Shown here in pieces: positions 8,813-17,903 of a stretch of 64,000 nucleotides of DNA. The notes under the pieces are model-generated. The model had not been told where the DNA came from. It worked only from the letters and a program-made list of their open reading frames with translations, and searched no databases. This stretch comes from Methylobacterium sp. SyP6R (GTDB lineage Bacteria > Pseudomonadota > Alphaproteobacteria > Rhizobiales > Beijerinckiaceae), in contig NZ_JAAQRC020000001.1 in NCBI RefSeq assembly GCF_019216885.1, forward strand, positions 682,001 through 746,000, given 5' to 3'. The position numbers were made by a program, and so were the translations under genes. Numbering within the stretch: the stretch's first letter is position 1; each line of letters starts with the position of its first letter.

Positions 8813-9750
8813 GCCTCCCGCACCAGAGACTTGCCGTAGCGGCGCTCCAGCCGCCGCACGGTGAAGTGGCCGCGGGCGACGGCCTGGAAATGGTCCATGA
8901 AGGCGGTGTTGACGGCCGCGCCCCCCAGGGCGCCGAGCACCGGCACCGCCTGGGCGGCGAGCTTCTGCGACACCACGCCCCCGAACCGGGCGCCGACCTG
9001 GCCGGCAAAGCGCATCAGGGCCGGGGCGCTCTCGTCGACGAGGCCGCGTCCGGCGGCGTAGCGCGCCGCCTCCGACATCGCCTTGGCGAGCGCGCCGCGG
9101 ACCGCGAAATAGCCGCTCTCGGCGGCGGTCCCGGCGGCGCCGTCGGCTTGCGTGGAGCCGCGACCGCCCAGCGCGAAGACCTGCATGCAGGCCAAAGCCG
9201 CTTCCGGATCGGCGAGATCCTCGCCCTCGCGCTGGGCGATCTCGGCGATCGAGCGCAGCATCAGGGTGGTGGAGACGGGCAGCTCGACCGCGAGCGTGGA
9301 GAGGCCGAAGGCGCCCCCGATGGCGCCCGAGACCGCCGCCAGCGCCTTGTGGCCGCGGTCGCCGGGCGGGAAGCGCTCCAGCAGCTCCATCGCGCGGGTG
9401 CGCCAGGACGGCGACAAATCGGGGCCGAGCGGCGCGAGCGCATTCGCCTCCGACCTCGGCTCGGACGACACGTCCGCCCCCTTCGGCAGGGTCGCGAGCG
9501 CGACGTGCAGGGCGCCCCGCATCGCCGTCTCGGTGGCGTGGCCGACCGCATCGACCACGGGGGTCGGCAGGGCGCGGGTGATCATGTCGAGGGGGGCGCC
9601 GGCCATGGCGGAGAGCCGGCCGGCGAGGCTCGGGCGCTCCAGGGCAGCGACCGCCCGGCGCAACGCCGCGCGGTCCTCGGCGCTCAACGGCTCCGGCGCC
9701 CCGACCGGGACGGGGGACGGGGCGGGCTCGACGGCGACGATCTCGGACAC
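8776..9750 (-). CDS. EcsC family protein
   Basis: 324 residues. The second half matches the EcsC family: GHKALAAVSGAIGGAFGLSTLAVELPVSTTLMLRSIAEIA, then a Cys in ALACMQVFALGG, and VGARFGGVVSQKLAAQAVPVLGALGGAAVNTAFMDHF. These glycine/alanine-rich stretches are hydrophobic and may insert into or lie on the membrane. The N-terminal 60 residues are Pro/Ala-rich and disordered. EcsC was named in Bacillus for a gene next to an ABC transporter, but its molecular role is not settled. A GTG start was chosen because GAGGGAGC precedes it at the right distance. Confidence 0.75.
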   Translation of the reverse strand: MSEIVAVEPAPSPVPVGAPEPLSAEDRAALRRAVAALERPSLAGRLSAMAGAPLDMITRALPTPVVDAVGHATETAMRGALHVALATLPKGADVSSEPRSEANALAPLGPDLSPSWRTRAMELLERFPPGDRGHKALAAVSGAIGGAFGLSTLAVELPVSTTLMLRSIAEIAQREGEDLADPEAALACMQVFALGGRGSTQADGAAGTAAESGYFAVRGALAKAMSEAARYAAGRGLVDESAPALMRFAGQVGARFGGVVSQKLAAQAVPVLGALGGAAVNTAFMDHFQAVARGHFTVRRLERRYGKSLVREAYEAERAALGTA

Positions 9751-9853
9751 GTGCGCTCCCTCGCGGACAACAGGGTCGGGATTAAAGCTGGTGCGCCGGG
9801 GCAGGGTTCCGCAAGGGTCTGTCCTCTCGCGTGCGCCGCCCCTCAAGCTCCCA

Positions 9854-11191
9854 TCAGGCCCGCGCCGGCAGTTCCTCCGCCGGGGCCGGCTCGGTCTCGC
9901 CGGGCAGGAGGCGCAGGCCGAGGCAGAGCAGGGTCACCGGGATGCCGACGGCGGAGGTCATCACGAAGAAGGCCGGATAGCCCATCGACTCGACGGCAAA
10001 GCCCGACAACCCGCCGACGAACTTGCCCGGCAGGGCGTAGAGCGAGGAGAGCAGCGCGTATTGCGTCGCCGCGAAGGCCGGCGAGGTCAGGCTCGACATG
10101 TAGGCGATGAGCGCCGTCCCCGCGAAGGCGCCGGCGAAGTTGTCGATGCTGATGCTGGCCACCAGGAGCGGCAGGTCGTGGCCGGCGAGCGCCAGCCAGG
10201 CGAACATCAGGTTCGAGGCCGAGGCCGCGATGCCGCCGATCAGGAGCGCCGGGTAGAGGCCGAGCCGGCTCACCGCGATGCCGCCCGCGAAGGCCCCGGC
10301 GATGCCGACCCAGACGCCGTAGACCTTCGATACAGTGGCGATCTCCGAGAGGGAGAACTTCATGTCGATGTAGAGCGGGTTCGCCATGATGCCCGAGACG
10401 ATGTCGGGCAGGCGGTAGACGGTGATCAGCGCCAGGATCAGCACCAGCCCCGTGCCCTTGCGGGCGACGAGGTCGGCGAAGGGATCGACCACCGCCTCGC
10501 GCAGGGCATGGCGCCAGCCGCGCCGGGGGCCCGGATCGCGCGCCTGGACCTTCGGCGCCGCCAGGGTGCCGGCGATGGCGAGCCCCATCAGGAGCGCCAT
10601 GCTGGCATAGGCCGGGGCCCAGCCATAGGCATCGGCGACGAAGAGCGCGCCGGCCCCGGCGCAGATGCGGGCGAGGGAGTAGCCGAGCTGGTAGGAGGCC
10701 AGCATCATGCCCTGGCGCTCGGTCGGGGCGGAATCGATGCGCCAGCCGTCGACCACGATGTCCTGGGTCGCCGAGGCGAAGGCGATGACGAGCGCACAGA
10801 CCACGGTGTAGCCGAGCGCGCTCGCCGGATCGGCCTGGCTCATTGCGACGAGGCCCGCCGCCACGGCGAGTTGCGCCGCGAGCATCCAGGCCCGGCGCCG
10901 GCCGAGGAGCCGCGACAGGACAGGCAGGTCGAGCCGGTCGATGACCGGGGCCCAGAGGAACTTCAGCGTGTAGGCGAGGGAGACGTAGCTGAGGAGCCCG
11001 ATGCTCGACCGCTCGATGCCGGCGCTGCGCAGCCAGGCCGACAGGGTGGCGAAGACGAGCAGGATCGGCAGCCCGGCGCCGAAGCCGAGCACCAGCATCA
11101 GCGCCATCTGCCGGTCCGCCATCACGTCCCGCAGGGTGGCGCGGGTGCGGGCGAGCCAGCCCGTGCCCTCTCTCCCGACCGTCTTCGTCAT
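9854..11191 (-). CDS. AmpG-like major facilitator permease
   Basis: 445 residues with about 12-14 hydrophobic segments. The N-terminal part (LVLGFGAGLPILLVFATLSAWL, SLAYTLKFLWAPVIDRLDLP, ASATQDIVVDGWRIDSAPTERQG) is typical of AmpG, the inner-membrane permease that imports anhydro-muropeptides for cell-wall recycling. The second half keeps MFS-type helices and a Met/Ser-rich SSLTSPAFAATQYALLSS segment. It lies next to, but is not obviously co-transcribed with, the EcsC gene. Start: the ATG at 11191; an earlier in-frame start adds an unlikely tail. Confidence 0.82.
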   Translation of the reverse strand: MTKTVGREGTGWLARTRATLRDVMADRQMALMLVLGFGAGLPILLVFATLSAWLRSAGIERSSIGLLSYVSLAYTLKFLWAPVIDRLDLPVLSRLLGRRRAWMLAAQLAVAAGLVAMSQADPASALGYTVVCALVIAFASATQDIVVDGWRIDSAPTERQGMMLASYQLGYSLARICAGAGALFVADAYGWAPAYASMALLMGLAIAGTLAAPKVQARDPGPRRGWRHALREAVVDPFADLVARKGTGLVLILALITVYRLPDIVSGIMANPLYIDMKFSLSEIATVSKVYGVWVGIAGAFAGGIAVSRLGLYPALLIGGIAASASNLMFAWLALAGHDLPLLVASISIDNFAGAFAGTALIAYMSSLTSPAFAATQYALLSSLYALPGKFVGGLSGFAVESMGYPAFFVMTSAVGIPVTLLCLGLRLLPGETEPAPAEELPARA

Positions 11192-11528
11192 CGTGATCGC
11201 CGTCTCCCGAGCAGGTTTCGCGAAAGGGGTGGCCGGTGGTGCAACGCAAATCCGCAACCCGGCAAGAACCCGGGCGGACGACGCATCGTCCTGCCGATGC
11301 GTCGTCCGGTCCGGGCACGAGATGCCGCGCCCGGCAACCGCCGCGCAGTCGACCCCAGCATGTGGGCGGGATCATGATGGACGAAGAATTAACATCGTAT
11401 CCACCGCAGCTTACCTGACCGGCGGGAACCCCGCCCGCGGCGGCGGGTTCGCTGTGGTGGATGGGACTGCGATCCCGCTCCGCCAGGGATCGTCCGGGCG
11501 GGGTCGGCCGCGGACAGGCGGGTTGCGG
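11192..11528. other. Divergent intergenic region with a perfect 14-bp inverted repeat
   Basis: 337 bp between the AmpG-like gene and the LOV kinase gene, which point away from each other. The main structure is a hairpin at 11275-11308 (arms cggacgacgcatcg and cgatgcgtcgtccg, 6-base loop). Near 11211-11240 a stretch (gcaggtttcgcgaaag) resembles part of dispersed repeat family 3. Either could serve both promoters as a regulatory or structural element. Confidence 0.55.
11275..11308. repeat. Perfect 14-bp inverted repeat between divergent genes
   Basis: Left arm cggacgacgcatcg (11275-11288), loop tcctgc, right arm cgatgcgtcgtccg (11295-11308). It could be an operator for a dimeric regulator or a hairpin in the 5' leader of the AmpG-like gene, whose start is 84 bp away. 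There is no T tract, so a terminator is less likely. Confidence 0.7.
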
Positions 11529-12704
11529 ATGATCGGTTTGGACGCTGCGAGACAGACCGGAACGAGGAGCGCGCGCAGGGCGGAGGCACCGTCCGCGGCT
11601 GCGCCCTTTGACGCGCCGTTCTCCGATGCGCCGTTCTCCGATGCGCCGTTCCTGGCCGCCTTCCGCGGGAGCGAGGCGCCGATGGTGATGACCGACACGG
11701 CCCGGGACGACAACCCGGTCGTGTTCGTCAACGACGCGTTCTGCCGGCTCACCGGCTACGCGCCCGAGGAGGTGCTCGGCCGCAACTGCCGTTTCCTGCA
11801 AGGGCCCGACACCGACCCCGCCGACATCGCCCGGGTGCGGACGGCCCTGGCACAGGGCGAGCCCCTGCGGGTCGATCTCCTGAACTACCGCAAGGACGGC
11901 CAACCGTTCTGGAACGCCATGACGCTCACCCCGGTGCGGGACGAGGCCGGCAGGTTACGCTCCTACTTCGCGGTGCTCACCGACGTGACCCAGACCCGCC
12001 AGGCCGAACGGGCGCTGGTGCGGGAGAAGGATGCCCTCGCCCAGGACCTCGAGGCACGCAACCGGGCGCTCCAGGCCGCCCTCGACCAGCAGACCGCCCT
12101 GCTGCACGAGGTCGACCACCGGGTGAAGAACAACCTCCAGGTCATCTCCTCCCTGGTGCTGCTCAAGGCCCGGCGCGCCCGGGACGCCGCCTGCCGCGAC
12201 GTGCTGCGCAGCATGGCCGACCGGATCGGGGCGCTCGCCACCGCCCACCGCCTGCTCTACGCGATGAGCGACGTCGCCCGGTTCGACCTGCGCGACTTCG
12301 CCGCCGATTTCGCCGCCGACCTCGAAGCCGGCATCGACACGGACCGGATCGCCCTCTCGGTCGATGTCGAGGCCGTGGCCGTGCCGGCCTCGATGGCAGC
12401 ACCCCTGGCGCTCCTGGTGCACGAACTCGCCGTCAACGCGGTCCGGCACGCCTTCCCGGACGAGCGGCACGGCCGCGTCGCGATCACCGCCCGGGCCGAT
12501 GACGGGCGCCTGATCCTCGACATCCGCGACGACGGCATCGGCCTCTCCGCGCAATCCGACAATCCCGAAGGCTTCGGCCGCGACCTCGTCGGCATGCTGG
12601 TGCGCCAGTTGCGCGGCAGCCTGACCTTCGAGGACCTGAACCCCGGCACCCGCGCCCATGTCGTGCTGCCGCTGGGACCGGGTCACTCGGGAACCGGTCC
12701 TTGA
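11529..12704 (+). CDS. LOV-domain histidine kinase (HisKA_2 type)
   Basis: 391 residues. The N-terminus has a short repeated FSDAPF segment. A PAS/LOV domain follows (about 45-155) with the flavin-binding motif GRNCRFLQG; Cys87 is the residue that forms the light-induced flavin adduct. A short coiled linker leads to a HisKA_2 dimerisation domain with HEVDHRVKNNLQ (phospho-acceptor His197) and an HATPase (VHELAVNAVRHAFP, DIRDDGIGL). It should be a soluble blue-light sensor kinase. It overlaps the next gene, a response regulator, by four bases, so the two form a two-component pair. An upstream start in the same frame adds over 170 residues with no domain. Confidence 0.9.
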   Translation: MIGLDAARQTGTRSARRAEAPSAAAPFDAPFSDAPFSDAPFLAAFRGSEAPMVMTDTARDDNPVVFVNDAFCRLTGYAPEEVLGRNCRFLQGPDTDPADIARVRTALAQGEPLRVDLLNYRKDGQPFWNAMTLTPVRDEAGRLRSYFAVLTDVTQTRQAERALVREKDALAQDLEARNRALQAALDQQTALLHEVDHRVKNNLQVISSLVLLKARRARDAACRDVLRSMADRIGALATAHRLLYAMSDVARFDLRDFAADFAADLEAGIDTDRIALSVDVEAVAVPASMAAPLALLVHELAVNAVRHAFPDERHGRVAITARADDGRLILDIRDDGIGLSAQSDNPEGFGRDLVGMLVRQLRGSLTFEDLNPGTRAHVVLPLGPGHSGTGP

Positions 12705-13159
12705 GCGGGGGAGGCCTGCGGGTCCTGATCGTCGAGGACGAGGCGTTCATCGCCCTCGAACTCGAATGCCTGCTCGAGGAGGCCGGATACGTCCCGGTCG
12801 GCGTCGCGATCCGCTCGGGCGACGCGATCGCGCTCGCCCACGACCTCTCCCCCGACATCGCCCTCGTCGACATCCACCTCGCCGACGGCCCGACCGGCGT
12901 CGCGGTGGCGCAGGCGCTGAGCGCTCGGGCGGGGATCACGGTGCTGTTCACGACCGCCAACGCCAAGCGCGTCCCCCCGGATTTTGCGGGAGCGGTCGGG
13001 ATCATCGCCAAGCCGTATTCGGAGCGGGTGATCCGGGCAGCCTTGGCCTACGTGGCCGGGCGGTATCACGGCGGGGCGCCGGCAGAGCCGCCGGATGAGG
13101 TGATGCTGGCGCCGGACGGAAGCGGGGACGACGCGCCTCGCCCGGACCTGCCGGCCTGA
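12701..13159 (+). CDS. Single-domain response regulator
   Basis: 152 residues: a receiver domain from about 7 to 120 (LRVLIVEDEAFIALELECLL, ALVDIHLAD with the phospho-acceptor Asp, VLFTTANAKRV, IIAKPYSERV with the Lys), and then a short disordered, acidic/proline-rich tail. No DNA-binding output is present, so it probably acts by protein interaction or passes phosphate on. The TTG start overlaps the stop of the LOV kinase (TTGA), a tight translational coupling that identifies the partner. Confidence 0.88.
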   Translation: MSGGGLRVLIVEDEAFIALELECLLEEAGYVPVGVAIRSGDAIALAHDLSPDIALVDIHLADGPTGVAVAQALSARAGITVLFTTANAKRVPPDFAGAVGIIAKPYSERVIRAALAYVAGRYHGGAPAEPPDEVMLAPDGSGDDAPRPDLPA

Positions 13160-13409
13160 TCGGTACAGCGACGAGCCATCGGCCCTCCTCCGCGCCGCGT
13201 CGTCGCGATTTGCCCCCGGCGCGACGACGCAGCGTCTCAGCCCTCCATGCCCGGGCTGCCGCTTTCACACCGGGCGACGGCACGCCAGGAAAAGGCACGC
13301 TCGGTAACCTGCAATCGCAGGAGAGGCCGAGCGGATGCGGGTGGGTGGGCCCCTGCGAGCCCGTTCGTTGCTGGGCCGCCGACATGTCTCGCGGCGGCGC
13401 GGAACATCG

Positions 13410-14138
13410 TCAGGCGCCGAAGCCGCCGTCGATCGTGTGCATCGCTCCGGTCACGAAGCTCGCCTCCGGGCCGGCCAGCCAGGCCACCATCCCGGCCACG
13501 TCCTCCGGCCGGCCGTGGCGCTTAAGGGCCATGACGGCGTGCATGACGTCCTTCATCGGCCCGTCCGCCGGGTTCATGTCGGTGTCGATCGGGCCGGGCT
13601 GCACGACGTTGACGGTGATCCCGCGCGGTCCGAAATCGCGTGCCAGCCCCCGCGCCATGCCCTGCAGGGCCGACTTGCTCATCGCATAGGCGGACAGGCC
13701 GGGAAACGGGATCCGGTCGCCGTTGACGGAGCCGATCACGATGATCCGTCCGCCCTCCGGCATGCGCCGGGCGGCCTCCACGGCGGCGTGGTAGGGGGCG
13801 GTCACGTTGATCCGCACCATCCGGTCGATCTCGTCCGGGTCCTGGTCCAGCGGATCGCCGAACGCGCCCACGCCCGCATTCACCACCAGGACGTCCAGGG
13901 GACCGCTCTCGCGCACCCGGGCGATCACCGCGTCCCGGTCGGCGCTGTCGGTCTTCGCGGCGGTCGCGCCGGTCTCCGCCGCCAGCTTGTCCGCCGCGTC
14001 CCGCGAGCCCGCATAGGTGAAGGTCACGGCGGCGCCCTCGGCGGCGAGGCGCCGGACGATCGCCGCCCCGATTCCCCGGCTCCCGCCGAGCACGAGAACG
14101 GATTTGCCCTGAAAATAGGTGTCGCGGGTCGTGGCCAT
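13410..14138 (-). CDS. Short-chain dehydrogenase/reductase
   Basis: 242 residues with a Rossmann NAD(P) motif (LVLGGSRGIGAAIV), NAG in LVVNAGVGAFGD, the catalytic Ser in GSVNG and YAMSK (Tyr and Lys), and a C-terminal FVTGAMHTIDGGFGA. It is a classical SDR that oxidises or reduces an alcohol or ketone; the substrate is unknown. AAGGAG precedes the start. The gene is divergent from a TetR regulator 76 bp away, which probably controls it. Confidence 0.87.
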   Translation of the reverse strand: MATTRDTYFQGKSVLVLGGSRGIGAAIVRRLAAEGAAVTFTYAGSRDAADKLAAETGATAAKTDSADRDAVIARVRESGPLDVLVVNAGVGAFGDPLDQDPDEIDRMVRINVTAPYHAAVEAARRMPEGGRIIVIGSVNGDRIPFPGLSAYAMSKSALQGMARGLARDFGPRGITVNVVQPGPIDTDMNPADGPMKDVMHAVMALKRHGRPEDVAGMVAWLAGPEASFVTGAMHTIDGGFGA

Positions 14139-14204
14139 CGGAGGCTCCTTGAGGCTTAAGTTAGTATCCACTACATAAATTGCCCGAACCTCCGGTCAAG
14201 CCGT

Positions 14205-14226
14205 TTTTGTATCGATGCCTACAAAA
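14205..14226. promoter_or_regulatory. Candidate TetR operator overlapping the regulator's start
   Basis: ttttgta and tacaaaa form a perfect 7-bp dyad separated by 8 bases, centred on the regulator's ATG region (14215). A second AT-rich stretch, gtatccactac (14164-14174), lies between it and the SDR start. These are the only AT-rich palindromic elements in the divergent gap, so they are good candidates for autoregulation and control of the SDR. Confidence 0.45.
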
Positions 14227-14817
14227 TCATCGCGCCCCCGCGGCCGCCCCCGCCGCTTCGATCCCGACCAGGCCGTCACGGTGGCGCAGCGCCTCTTCCA
14301 TGCCCGCGGCTACGACGCCGTCAGCGTCGCCGATCTTACCGAGGCGCTCGGCATCAATCCGCCCAGCTTCTACGCCGCGTTCGGCAGCAAGGCCGGCCTG
14401 TATGCCCGCACCCTCGGCCATTACTCGCAGACCGAGGGAATTCCGCTGGCCGAGATCCTGCGCCCGGGCCGCCCCGTGGCCGAGGCCCTCGCCGCCTTGC
14501 TGGAGGAGGCGGCGCGCCGCTACGGGGCGGATCCCGAGGCCGCCGGGTGCCTCGCGATCGAGGGGACGCGCTGCCTCGACCCTGCGGCACGGGACGCCGC
14601 CCGCGCCCTGACCGGGGCAGGCGGCGAGACCATCCGGTGCTTCGTCGCGGCCAGCCACCCGGCATCGGCCGAAGGCCTGTCCGACTACGTCGTGACCATG
14701 ATGGTCGGCCTCTCCGCGATGGCCCGCGAGGGCCACGGCCCGGACCGCCTCCTCGCCACCGCCCGGTTCGCCGGCCGGGTCCTCGCACAGGCACTCGCCG
14801 CCGACGCGCCGCGGTGA
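14215..14817 (+). CDS. TetR family transcriptional regulator
   Basis: 200 residues. The N-terminal TetR HTH is clear: FDPDQAVTVAQRLFHARGYDAVSVADLTEALGINPPSFYAAFGSKAGLYARTL. The C-terminal ligand/dimer domain is variable, as usual, with two cysteines (AAGCLAIEGTRCLD). It is divergent from an SDR gene, which suggests that it represses that enzyme and is released by a substrate of the same pathway (inference). Confidence 0.9.
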   Translation: MPTKSSRPRGRPRRFDPDQAVTVAQRLFHARGYDAVSVADLTEALGINPPSFYAAFGSKAGLYARTLGHYSQTEGIPLAEILRPGRPVAEALAALLEEAARRYGADPEAAGCLAIEGTRCLDPAARDAARALTGAGGETIRCFVAASHPASAEGLSDYVVTMMVGLSAMAREGHGPDRLLATARFAGRVLAQALAADAPR

Positions 14818-14896
14818 GCGGGGCATCGGCGGCGCCACGCCGTCATGCGGCTCCCGTGCATGCGCGGCCCATCGGGAGAGCGGGCGAGGTTCGGTC

Positions 14897-17707
14897 CTAC
14901 CCCTCCGCCCGTGCCGCCTTGAGCCTGTAGAGCGCGTCCAGCGCCTCGCGCGGGCTCAAAGCGTCCGGGTCGATCCCGTCGAGGAGCACGCCGACCGGGT
15001 CGGGCTTCTCCAAAGGCGCAGGCGGCGGGGGCGGGGAGGGCGGCATCGCGGCGAAGAGCGGCAGCTCGGCGGGCGCTTTCCGCCGTCCAGAACCGCCCTC
15101 TCCCTTCTCCAATTCGGCGAGCAGCGCCTTGGCGCGGGCGATCACCGGGGCGGGCAGGCCGGCCAGCCGCGCGACCTGGAGGCCGTAGGAGCGGTCGGCC
15201 GCACCCGGCACCACCTCGTGCAGGAACACCACGTCGCCCTTCCACTCCGTCACCTTGAGGGTGGCGTTGGACAGGCGGTCCAGGCGCTGGGCGAGCCCGG
15301 TCAGCTCGTGGAAATGGGTGGCGAAGAGCGCCCGGCAGCCATTGGTGCCGTGCAGGTGCTCCAGGCAGGCCCAGGCGATCGAGAGACCGTCGAAGGTCGC
15401 GGTGCCCCGCCCGATCTCGTCGAGCACGACGAGGGAGCGCTTCGTCGCCTGGTTGAGGATCGCCGCGGTCTCGACCATCTCGACCATGAAGGTCGAGTGG
15501 CCGCGCGCCAGGTCGTCGGCGGCTCCCACCCGGGAGAACAGCCGGTCGACGAGGCCGAGATGGGCGGCGGCTGCCGGCACGAAGGCGCCCATCTGGGCCA
15601 GCACCGCGATGAGCGCGTTCTGGCGCAGGAAGGTCGACTTGCCGCCCATGTTCGGGCCGGTGACGAGGAGGATCTGGCCCGCTTCGGTGCCCGAGAGGTC
15701 GCAGGCATTGGCGATGAAGGCCTCGCCCGCCCTGGTCAGCGCCGCCTCGACGACCGGATGGCGCCCGCCCTCGATCCGGAAGGCGAGGCCGTCATCGACG
15801 ACCGGCCGGGTCCAGTTCAGCTCGACGGCGAGTTCCGCGTGCGAGGCCGCGACGTCCAAAGCCGCGAGCGCGCTCGCCGCCGCCACGATCGAATCGGATT
15901 CGGCCATCACGGCCTTCGACAGGGCCTCGAAGATCTCGAGTTCGAGGGCGAGCCCGCGGCCGGCGGCATTGGCGATCCTGGTTTCCAGTTCGCCCAGTTC
16001 GACGCTGGTGAAGCGCATCGCGTCCACCATGGTCTGGCGGTGGACGAAGGTGGCGCGCCAGGGATCCTTCAGCAGGGTCTCGCCGAAGGCCTGCGGCACC
16101 TCGATGAAGTAGCCGAGCAGGTTGTTGTGCTTGATCCGCAGCGTCCGGCAGCCGGTCTCCGAGGCGTAGCGGGCCTGGAGCCCAGCGACGACCTGGCGCG
16201 AATCGCGCTGGAGCGTGCGGGTCTCGTCGAGCTCCGCCCGGTAGCCCTCGCGCACGAAGTTGCCGTCGCGGCGCTGCAACGGCAGGTCGTCGGCGAGCGC
16301 GGCGGCGAGGTCGTCGGCGAGCGCCTCGTCGAGCCCGGCGAGGATGCGGGCGGCCTTGCCGATCTCGCCCGGCAGCGCGCCGGCCCCGGCGAGCGCCGTG
16401 GCGATGCCGCGGGCGGCGAGGAGCCCGTCGCGGAGCGCGGCGAGGTCGCGGGGCCCGGCCCGGCCGAGGCCGATCCGGGTGAGCGCCCGAGCCATGTCGG
16501 GGGCCCGCGCCAGCTCGGCCCGCAGTTCCGCCCGCAGAGCCCCCTCGGCCACCAGGAACTCGACCGCGTCGTGCCGGCGCCGGATCAGCGCGAGATCGGT
16601 CGAGGGGCCGGCCAGCCGCTCGGCAAGCAGGCGCGCGCCGGCACCGCCGACCGTCCGGTCGATGGCGGCGAGCAGGCTGCCCGGGCGCTCGCCCGAGAGC
16701 GTGCGGGTGAGTTCGAGATTCTGGCGCGTCGCCGCGTCGATCATCAGGCTCGCACCCGCCGCCTGGCGGGTCGGCGGGCTCAGGGTCACCTTGGCGCCGA
16801 GCTGGGTGCGGGCGATGTAGTGCAGGACGGCGCCGGCCGCCGCGATCTCGACCCGGCTGAAGGCGCCGAACCCGTCGAGGGTCTGGACGCCGAACTGCTC
16901 CTTGATCGCCCGCTCGGCCGAGGCCGGATCGACGTCGCCGCGGCCAACCGGCGTGACGGCGGCCCGCGTGTCGCGCCACAGCCGGGCGACCTCGGGGTCC
17001 TGGTGGATCGCGTCGCCCATCACGATCTCGCGCGGGTCGAGCCGGGCGATCTCGGCGGCGAGCCCGGTCCCCTCGACCTCGCCGAGCGAGAAGCGCCCGG
17101 TCGAGATGTCGACGGCGGCCAGCCCGTACATCCAGGCCGAGTCCGAGGCGCGGCGGCGGGCGAGCGCCAGCAGCACGTTGGCCCGGCCGGGATCGAGCAG
17201 GCGGTCCTCGGTGATGGTGCCGGGGGTGACGAGGCGCACCACCTCGCGCCGCACCACCGACTTCGAGCCGCGCTTCTTGGCCTCCGCCGGATCCTCGGTC
17301 TGCTCGCAGACCGCGACCCGGTGGCCGAGCCCGATCAGCCGCTGGAGGTAATCGTCCGAGCGCTCGACCGGTACGCCGCACATCGGGATGTCGGCACCCG
17401 CATGCTTGCCGCGGCGGGTGAGCACGATGCCGAGCGCCCGCGAGGCGGTCTCGGCATCCTCGAAGAACAGTTCGTAGAAATCCCCCATGCGGTAGAACAG
17501 CAGCGAATCGGGATTCGCCGCCTTGATCTCGATGTACTGTGCCATCATCGGCGAGACCTTGGCCTCGTCGTCGGGCGCGGCGGAACGCCGGCCGCGGGCG
17601 GGCGGCGGCGGCGCCTCGTCGGCGGGCTCGTACGCCTCGTTGCGAAGCAGGCGGCCGGTGTCGCTGTCCATCGTCATGAGATCGGGGGGCTGTCGGGTCC
17701 GCGGCAT
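14897..17707 (-). CDS. mutS: DNA mismatch repair protein MutS
   Basis: 936 residues, slightly longer than E. coli MutS (853) because of an N-terminal extension of about 50 residues. Mismatch-binding domain I contains [23 protein letters not shown] and FYELF (the Phe-x-Glu). The lever and clamp domains follow, then the ATPase: GPNMGGKST (Walker A), [16 protein letters not shown] (Walker B/signature) and ATHFHELT. It recognises mismatches and recruits MutL. No mutL is in the window. The ATG at 17707 was used; ATGs 10 and 12 codons in are possible and no start has a strong ribosome site. Confidence 0.97.
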   Translation of the reverse strand: MPRTRQPPDLMTMDSDTGRLLRNEAYEPADEAPPPPARGRRSAAPDDEAKVSPMMAQYIEIKAANPDSLLFYRMGDFYELFFEDAETASRALGIVLTRRGKHAGADIPMCGVPVERSDDYLQRLIGLGHRVAVCEQTEDPAEAKKRGSKSVVRREVVRLVTPGTITEDRLLDPGRANVLLALARRRASDSAWMYGLAAVDISTGRFSLGEVEGTGLAAEIARLDPREIVMGDAIHQDPEVARLWRDTRAAVTPVGRGDVDPASAERAIKEQFGVQTLDGFGAFSRVEIAAAGAVLHYIARTQLGAKVTLSPPTRQAAGASLMIDAATRQNLELTRTLSGERPGSLLAAIDRTVGGAGARLLAERLAGPSTDLALIRRRHDAVEFLVAEGALRAELRAELARAPDMARALTRIGLGRAGPRDLAALRDGLLAARGIATALAGAGALPGEIGKAARILAGLDEALADDLAAALADDLPLQRRDGNFVREGYRAELDETRTLQRDSRQVVAGLQARYASETGCRTLRIKHNNLLGYFIEVPQAFGETLLKDPWRATFVHRQTMVDAMRFTSVELGELETRIANAAGRGLALELEIFEALSKAVMAESDSIVAAASALAALDVAASHAELAVELNWTRPVVDDGLAFRIEGGRHPVVEAALTRAGEAFIANACDLSGTEAGQILLVTGPNMGGKSTFLRQNALIAVLAQMGAFVPAAAAHLGLVDRLFSRVGAADDLARGHSTFMVEMVETAAILNQATKRSLVVLDEIGRGTATFDGLSIAWACLEHLHGTNGCRALFATHFHELTGLAQRLDRLSNATLKVTEWKGDVVFLHEVVPGAADRSYGLQVARLAGLPAPVIARAKALLAELEKGEGGSGRRKAPAELPLFAAMPPSPPPPPAPLEKPDPVGVLLDGIDPDALSPREALDALYRLKAARAEG

Positions 17708-17903
17708 CGTGGTCTGGCAGACTAACAGAAGCTCAGGCCCGCGCTCCAGACCGGGACTCCGGGGATGATGGGGATGATCGTCCCCGGCTGAAATGTCCCG
17801 CCCGGGTGTGTTAGCGCCGCAGCGCCGCTTGAGCCGGCCGGATCATGGCCCTAAGGGACCTTTCCCCGATCGTCTGATCCTGGTCGCACGAGAAGAGCCT
17901 GGC

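Noticed and set aside
9152..11377. Plus-strand open frame of 741 codons opposite EcsC and AmpG-like genes
   Set aside because: Arg/Gly/Asp-rich antisense frame; both opposite genes have clear family motifs.
15218..17725. Plus-strand open frame of 835 codons opposite mutS
   Set aside because: Antisense shadow of mutS in a GC-rich genome; no ribosome site or domain.
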